Origin: JBBDMU01 sp040878115
Lineage (GTDB): Bacteria > Bacteroidota > Rhodothermia > Balneolales > Natronogracilivirgulaceae
Direction: 5' to 3'
Length of the DNA: 25,691 nt
NCBI GenBank assembly: GCA_040878115.1
Contig: JBBDMV010000069.1
Span: 1 to 25,691, forward strand
The notes under the pieces were generated by a model, which was not told the DNA's origin, did no database searches, and was given only the letters and a program-made list of their open reading frames with translations. The number at the start of each line of letters is the position of its first letter. The stretch's first letter is position 1. Of the stretch, positions 22,450-25,691 are shown one piece after another. A program made the translations under genes and the position numbers.

Positions 22450-23649
22450 TTACTGAACCCAATCAACATCATCATTATGCCTGATCCCGTTCTCAGGAAA
22501 TGAATATTCATCATTGAAAGGATAAAGGGCCTTCTGCTCCTCTATCACAATATCGTTTTCAATGAGGCTACCATCGGAGTTAATGGCCTTTGTTAAATCA
22601 AGATCCAAATGTTTAGCTAAGAAAGGATAAACTGCAGCGCGTTTATTGTAGTCATAACCATGATCTTCATCAGCAAGATGTACATTTTCAACGTTTTCTG
22701 CTTTGCCATACAAATCATATATGTGCTGAAGATGAGGATATTCAACAACAGGGTTATTTTTTGTCCAATCGCCACCAACAGAAACCGATAGTAACGGACG
22801 GGGAGCAACCAAAGCTGCTATTTCTACATTATTGGTCTGAAAATCTTTGGCTTTATGAATAGGCATGCCGCTTTCGCAAATGCAACCTCCAAAAAAATGC
22901 GCCGATACCATGACTACAGGAGCTGATACAGAGATACGGTTATCAACTGCAGCATGAAGAAATGTTTGTGAACCTCCACCTGAGGCGCCTGTAGAGGCAA
23001 TCTTTTCTGGATCGACACCCATTGAAATCAAAAAATCAGTTGCCCGAATACTGTTCCATAATTGTAATTTCAATGCCCCTGGATGTTTATGCTCCCAGCC
23101 GAATTCCTCCAGTTGTCCGTAGCCAACCATGTCATAGGCAAATACCCTGGCACCCATACGGGCCATCGAAGCAAATCTTTTTTGTGCATCCGGCCTATAA
23201 CGACCTACATCCCCAGGTTCCGTCCAATGTCCATGAGGACTTAATATTCCTGGTATTACTCCATCAGGATCAATAGATGAATATAAACTTCCCGTTACAA
23301 AAACACCGGGTAAACTTTCGAAAGCAACATTCTGCACCTTATAACCTTCATAAATCCGCTCGTTACCTATAATAGGATTTAAAGGACCTTTTTTAGGGAT
23401 TTCTTTTAATCCCGCGCCATTTAAAATCTGGTTTCTAATTTTTTCCGCACGTTCTTCCCAATCTTCTGTAGTAGTATATTTCTGGCGCGCCTGCTCAAGA
23501 AAATCCTCACCTTCAGCTTCTGTAAAATAATGTCCGACTGTAAGCATAGGCTCATTATTACTTTCCTGTTGACTGCTGCAGCTAGTGAAGATAAAAGTTG
23601 TTAACATTATAGTGATAAACAAGCAGTAATTTTTTTTATCAATGATCAT
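22450..23649 (-). CDS. Lipoprotein alpha/beta-hydrolase, acetylxylan-esterase-like
   Basis: A 399-residue protein with a lipoprotein signal: hydrophobic segment then FTSC, lipidated Cys24. The catalytic part is an alpha/beta-hydrolase with a GxSxG elbow in TGASGGGSQT (nucleophile Ser223), an SPHGHW oxyanion-region block (137-142), and the late DEDHGYDYNKR (His330) as the catalytic histidine. A GGCICESG segment (254-261) resembles the GCxCE region of carbohydrate-ester hydrolases annotated as acetylxylan esterases in Bacteroidetes and Planctomycetes; substrate is therefore inferred. A GGAG Shine-Dalgarno sequence (minus strand, 23657-23660) supports the ATG at 23649. A 21-bp palindrome lies 26-46 bases upstream of the start. 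Confidence 0.82.
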   Translation of the reverse strand: MIIDKKNYCLFITIMLTTFIFTSCSSQQESNNEPMLTVGHYFTEAEGEDFLEQARQKYTTTEDWEERAEKIRNQILNGAGLKEIPKKGPLNPIIGNERIYEGYKVQNVAFESLPGVFVTGSLYSSIDPDGVIPGILSPHGHWTEPGDVGRYRPDAQKRFASMARMGARVFAYDMVGYGQLEEFGWEHKHPGALKLQLWNSIRATDFLISMGVDPEKIASTGASGGGSQTFLHAAVDNRISVSAPVVMVSAHFFGGCICESGMPIHKAKDFQTNNVEIAALVAPRPLLSVSVGGDWTKNNPVVEYPHLQHIYDLYGKAENVENVHLADEDHGYDYNKRAAVYPFLAKHLDLDLTKAINSDGSLIENDIVIEEQKALYPFNDEYSFPENGIRHNDDVDWVQ

Positions 23650-24053
23650 AATAAGTCTCCAGGTTATGTAAAGTGAATAAATATGATATTTATTCTTAAT
23701 ATATAGTCAATATGTCTTATCATAACAAAATCTGGGAATATAACATATGCTAATATAACCACCTGTATCCGTAATTGCTTTTATAACCTTCTAGTTTGCA
23801 CAAAAAAGCTCCTAAACAGAAGCTGCGGAACTTCATAAGAAAGATGATTATTCATTGCATTTCGAGTTCCTCAAAAATTATTAATTAATAGGAAGATTTT
23901 GAAAAATTTTTATTTCCTTTCATACAGGTTGATCAAATTTCTATCCACTACAGGATCCAAAATGCCTTCGCCCACGAAGTGCTGTTTCGCCGTATATGTT
24001 TGATCGTTTATTCATGCATTTCTAAACTTAGTTTTATTGTATCAATCACTCTT
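23650..24053. other. Gene-free region between sulfatase and esterase genes
   Basis: About 400 bp of AT-rich sequence with no credible reading frame. Both neighbours are on the minus strand, so it should hold the esterase promoter and the end of the sulfatase transcript. The only clear structure is the palindrome at 23675-23695. The size suggests the two genes are not a tight operon. Confidence 0.65.
23675..23695. promoter_or_regulatory. 21-bp perfect palindrome, possible operator
   Basis: Arms GAATAAATAT (23675-23684) and ATATTTATTC (23686-23695) are exact complements around one central G. It lies 26 bp upstream of the esterase start codon, where a dimeric regulator could block or steer transcription. 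As an mRNA hairpin it would have almost no loop, so a protein-binding site is more likely. No regulator gene is in the window. Confidence 0.45.
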
Positions 24054-25481
24054 TTATTCAAGCTGTGCAACGGGATAATGCTCAGACGCTGATCTGGCAG
24101 AATGAAATAATTCTTTAGCTCGATTTACAATATCAGGATTCTCTCTTGAGATGTCATTATTCTCACCAATATCCACCGATAGATTGTACAATTCAATGGG
24201 TTGACCAATGTCATTTCTCACTGCTTTCCAATCTTCAAAACGCACGGCCTGAGCGAAACGTCCTTCGTGAAATTCCCAATATAAATACTCCGGATCCTGC
24301 TGTGGTTGATTCAGTAATGCATTTACCATTGAAATTCCGTCTATATCCTTTGGTGATTCTGCCCTGCCGATTTCTGCTGCTGTCGGCATAAAATCCCACA
24401 TAGACCAGACCTGATCGCTCACTTCGCCGCCAACAATAGTACCTGGCATCCAGGCAATCATTGGTACTCGAATTCCGCCCTCATATAAATCTCGCTTTAT
24501 ACCTCGCAACGAACCAGAACTATTGAAATACTCTGGTTTATATCCACCTGCTTCATGGGGTCCATTATCACTTGTGAAAAAGACAATTGTATTATCATCG
24601 ATCTCTAGCTCTCGCAGAAGATCAATCAGGCGTCCCACATCACGATCCATCCGTGAGACCATGGCTGCATAAGTAGCATTCGGCATTTCTTGAGCACTGA
24701 AGTTATTCATTCCTTCATAAGACTCTTCCTTAAAAATACTTTGGCCGTTTTCGTCAAGATAATCCTCTAAAGCATTTTTGGGCACCAGCAATTCAGCATG
24801 AGGAATTTGATAGGGTAAATATAAAAAAAATTGTTCCTCTGCATTTTTTCGGATGAAGTTCATCGCTTCTTTCGTATCCAGATCATGACTATATTGCTCT
24901 CGCTTTCCATCCTCATTGCCTTCCAGTCTAACACGTTCCGTATTGAGCCAGAGCCACTCCGGATAATAAGTATGAGCACGGGCCTGATTTAAAAAACCCC
25001 AGAAATAATCAAACCCTTTTTTATTGGGAACACCACTGGTTTCGGGTTCACCAAGTCCCCACTTTCCTATTATACCTGTAATATAACCAGCTTGTTGTAG
25101 TACCTCTGCTACTGTTGTATCCTGCGGTTCAAGTGAAACCCTTTCCCCAGTTGCGGATCTGTTTCCACGAACTCGCGTTTTTCCAGTATGCTGACCGGTC
25201 ATCAGGGCGCTCCGAGTCGGAGCACATACGGTATGTCCTGCATAGAACTGCGTGAATCTCAATCCTTCCTTAGCCATTTGATCCAGCCTCGGCGTCTTTA
25301 TGACATCTTGACCATATGAACCTAGATCACCATACCCGAGATCATCCGCCATAATAAATATAATGTTGGGAGGATTCTCCTGTTGGCCAAAAAAATTTAC
25401 TACATCACTATCGTGAGGATTACTAGAAGTTAATGAAACACAAAAAAAGAGGACGGACATCAGCACGAACGTCGTTTTCAT
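24054..25481 (-). CDS. Type I sulfatase (arylsulfatase family)
   Basis: Hydrolyses sulfate esters, probably on a polysaccharide. I choose the ATG at 25481 (475 residues), which begins a standard signal peptide (MKTTFVLMSVLFFCVSLTSS); the frame continues upstream to 25577 but gives an implausible double hydrophobic leader. The mature protein has metal-binding MADDLGYGDLG (44-54), the formylglycine signature VCAPTRSALMTG (Cys86-x-Pro-x-Arg90), IGKWGLG, and TSDNGPHEAGGY, all typical of S1 sulfatases. The Cys-type signature needs a formylglycine-generating enzyme or anaerobic maturase, which is not in the window. Whether export is by cleavage or lipidation at Cys14 is unclear. Substrate unknown. 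Confidence 0.93.
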   Translation of the reverse strand: MKTTFVLMSVLFFCVSLTSSNPHDSDVVNFFGQQENPPNIIFIMADDLGYGDLGSYGQDVIKTPRLDQMAKEGLRFTQFYAGHTVCAPTRSALMTGQHTGKTRVRGNRSATGERVSLEPQDTTVAEVLQQAGYITGIIGKWGLGEPETSGVPNKKGFDYFWGFLNQARAHTYYPEWLWLNTERVRLEGNEDGKREQYSHDLDTKEAMNFIRKNAEEQFFLYLPYQIPHAELLVPKNALEDYLDENGQSIFKEESYEGMNNFSAQEMPNATYAAMVSRMDRDVGRLIDLLRELEIDDNTIVFFTSDNGPHEAGGYKPEYFNSSGSLRGIKRDLYEGGIRVPMIAWMPGTIVGGEVSDQVWSMWDFMPTAAEIGRAESPKDIDGISMVNALLNQPQQDPEYLYWEFHEGRFAQAVRFEDWKAVRNDIGQPIELYNLSVDIGENNDISRENPDIVNRAKELFHSARSASEHYPVAQLE

Positions 25482-25562
25482 GTTTACAACTAGCTTCAGA
25501 TATAACGAGATCAATTGAGTGCTCATAATAAACGCTATTAAGATGTAATTAGGATATACTAC

Positions 25563-25596
25563 TAAAAAATATCTCATCCTATTGAGTATGAGATAT
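25563..25596 (-). terminator. Rho-independent terminator of the partial gene
   Basis: Read on the minus strand, a perfect 9-bp stem (ATATCTCAT at 25588-25596 with ATGAGATAT at 25569-25577, 10-base loop) is followed at once by a run of T. It lies 11 bp after the stop of the partial gene at 25607. The stem is AT-rich but the geometry is right, and it implies that the sulfatase has its own promoter. Confidence 0.6.
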
Positions 25597-25606
25597 ATGT
25601 AGTCTT

Positions 25607-25691
25607 TTAATATTCGGGTTCTTTAAAAAAGTGTTCGCTGTCATCTTGATAGACCCAATTGATATACCATGGATCTTCGGTATCCGTTTGA
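25607..25691 (-). CDS. C-terminal end of an unidentified gene
   Basis: The minus strand is open from the window edge to a TAA at 25607-25609, encoding the last 27 residues of a protein that ends in DPWYINWVYQDDSEHFFKEPEY. The composition is protein-like, and a terminator hairpin follows directly, which supports a real gene end. It runs out of the window. Its position next to a sulfatase suggests another carbohydrate-active or sulfatase gene, but the family cannot be told from this fragment. Confidence 0.6.
   Translation of the reverse strand, partial: QTDTEDPWYINWVYQDDSEHFFKEPEY

Noticed and set aside
1..25691. tRNA, rRNA or riboswitch genes
   Set aside because: Reading the gene-free stretches I saw no tRNA cloverleaf with a T-loop, no rRNA segment and no known riboswitch core; a covariance search was not possible.

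Overview
The window looks like a chromosomal segment of a marine or halophilic heterotroph of the Balneolota/Rhodothermota–Bacteroidota group. This is inference from gene content, weak Shine-Dalgarno use, moderate-to-low GC, acidic linkers in some proteins (for example the E2 subunit), a sucrose-synthesis gene, and intergenic hairpins of types common in Bacteroidetes-like genomes. No rRNA, tRNA, CRISPR array, prophage or transposase gene was found. Every large gene is intact and most are housekeeping genes.

Layout. (1) 1-2542: dprA sits inside a repeat-rich region. Three copies of a 93-bp element with 15-bp terminal inverted repeats occur here, one inverted upstream of dprA and two in direct orientation downstream. 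The last two bracket a roughly 500-bp hairpin-dense stretch with no convincing gene. (2) 2543-8188, plus strand: an exported DUF4159 protein, then rpiB-glyA-tatC (rpiB and glyA overlap by 4 bp), then a DUF255/YyaL-type thioredoxin-fold protein. (3) 16790-8309, minus strand: alaS, the pyruvate dehydrogenase genes pdhA-pdhB-pdhC, then rfbA-rfbD-rfbC for dTDP-L-rhamnose. rfbB (rmlB) is absent. (4) 17032-17979, plus strand: a YihY/BrkB-type membrane protein, convergent with a minus-strand pair made of an unrecognised membrane protein and a plant-type ferredoxin-NADP+ reductase. (5) 20209-22389, plus strand: a sucrose-phosphate synthase fused to a sucrose-phosphatase-like HAD domain whose motifs all look intact. 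(6) 22450 to the end, minus strand: a lipoprotein alpha/beta-hydrolase resembling acetylxylan esterases, a type I sulfatase, and the C-terminal end of one more gene, together suggesting removal of ester decorations from polysaccharides.

I see no clear new defence or mobile system. The least explained parts are non-coding: the 93-bp palindromic elements, the large imperfect inverted repeat between two of them, three 15-nt hairpins that share a TGAAA loop but have different stems upstream of the sucrose gene, and a 21-bp perfect palindrome just upstream of the esterase gene. The most notable proteins are the SPS-phosphatase fusion and the FNR ending in a C-terminal tyrosine like photosynthetic FNRs.
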